Source: Thermoplasmata archaeon (GTDB taxonomy: Archaea > Thermoplasmatota > Thermoplasmata > Lutacidiplasmatales > UBA184). Taken from it: a stretch of DNA of 12,045 nt. Both the position numbers and the translations under genes were made by a program. The notes under the pieces are model-generated. The model did not search any database. It was not told the origin of the DNA and saw nothing but the letters and a program-made list of their open reading frames with translations. Within the stretch, counting starts at the first letter, position 1, and each line of letters starts with the position of its first letter. The DNA lies in contig JASHVP010000012.1 of NCBI GenBank assembly GCA_030044475.1, positions 1 through 12,045 of the forward strand, written 5' to 3'. Of this stretch, positions 11,682 to 12,045 are shown piece by piece.

Positions 11682-12045
11682 ATCCGGTTGATCCTGCCGG
11701 CGGGCACCGCTATTGGAGTTCGCTTAAGCCATGCGAGTCGAGAGGGGTAAGCCCTCGGCGCACTGCTCAGTAACACGCGGACAATCTGCCCTCGAGACGG
11801 GGATAACTCCGGGAAACTGGGGATAATACCCGATAGACCTGGGATGATGGAAGGCTTCCAGGTCCAAATCCTGCGGGGCTCGAGGATGGGTCTGCGGCCT
11901 ATCAGGTAGTAGGGGGTTTCACGGACCCCCTAGCCGAAGACGGGTACGGGCTTTGGGAGAAGTCGCCCGGAGATGGATTCTGAGACACGAATCCAGGTCC
12001 TACGGGACGCAGCAGGCGCGAAACCTCCACAATGTGGGCAACCAC
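11682..12045 (+). rRNA. 16S ribosomal RNA, 5' part (cut by right edge)
   Basis: The archaeal 16S start TCCGGTTGATCCTGCCGG begins at 11683. It is followed by conserved blocks TTAAGCCATGCGAGTCGA, CAGTAACACGCGGA, CCTATCAGGTAGTAG, GACGGGTACGGGC, CGGAGATGGATTCTGAGACA and CGCAGCAGGCGCGAAACC. About 364 of roughly 1470 nt are present and the rest lies outside the window. No sign of an intron or frame of unrelated sequence is seen in this part. The gene has its own TATA box and leader, on the same strand as all other genes in the window. Whether 23S and 5S genes follow cannot be seen. The sequence resembles Thermoplasmatota-type 16S most to my eye, but this is not a measured comparison. Exact 5' end uncertain by a few bases. 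Confidence 0.95.

Noticed and set aside
1..12045. CRISPR arrays, insertion sequences, phage or defence genes, toxin-antitoxin pairs
   Set aside because: No regularly spaced repeats, transposase motifs, long terminal inverted repeats or typical defence domains were found on either strand; the region is a core housekeeping locus.

Overview
The window is from an archaeon with a high-GC genome. The evidence is an archaeal RNA polymerase gene cluster (rpoH, rpoB, rpoA1, rpoA2, rpl30e, nusA), a UPF0147 gene, TATA-box promoters, and the 5' end of an archaeal 16S rRNA gene. RpoB is one 1223-residue chain, not split into B'' and B' as in many methanogens and haloarchaea. With the character of the 16S start this suggests, without proving, a Thermoplasmatota-like lineage. 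Every gene lies on the + strand, and third codon positions are almost all G or C, which creates very long spurious open frames.

Left part (1-841): the end of a small Lrp/AsnC effector-domain (RAM) protein overlaps by 4 bp with a UPF0147 gene. After a 59-bp gap comes a tRNA-Lys(UUU) gene. It becomes a normal 76-nt tRNA only if two separate 29-nt insertions are removed, one in the D-loop and one in the T-loop. Both can be folded into bulge-helix-bulge-like structures, so they are read as archaeal introns at non-canonical positions.

Centre (853-9705): the tRNA is followed after only 21 nt by rpoH, then rpoB, rpoA1 (A'), rpoA2 (A''), rpl30e and nusA. Gaps are short or overlapping, and several starts have good Shine-Dalgarno sites. 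This is the conserved archaeal transcription operon: the two large RNAP subunits (the largest encoded in two pieces), the assembly/DNA-entry subunit H, a ribosomal protein and a two-KH-domain NusA homologue. RpoB carries an extra four-cysteine insertion. RpoA1 has a low-complexity linker inside its N-terminal zinc region and an acidic C-terminal tail.

Right part (9706-12045): the usual continuation of this operon in many archaea (rps12, rps7, elongation factors) is absent. Instead there are two single genes, each with its own TATA-like box about 30 nt before the start codon, so both mRNAs are probably (nearly) leaderless. One is a HAD-superfamily protein with altered catalytic motifs; the other is a class I SAM-dependent methyltransferase. 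After them come a strong TATA box, a roughly 285-nt structured leader, and the first 364 nt of the 16S rRNA gene, which runs off the right edge.

No CRISPR array, insertion sequence, phage gene or defence system was seen. The most unusual item is the tRNA-Lys with two introns outside the anticodon loop, placed directly ahead of the RNA polymerase operon.
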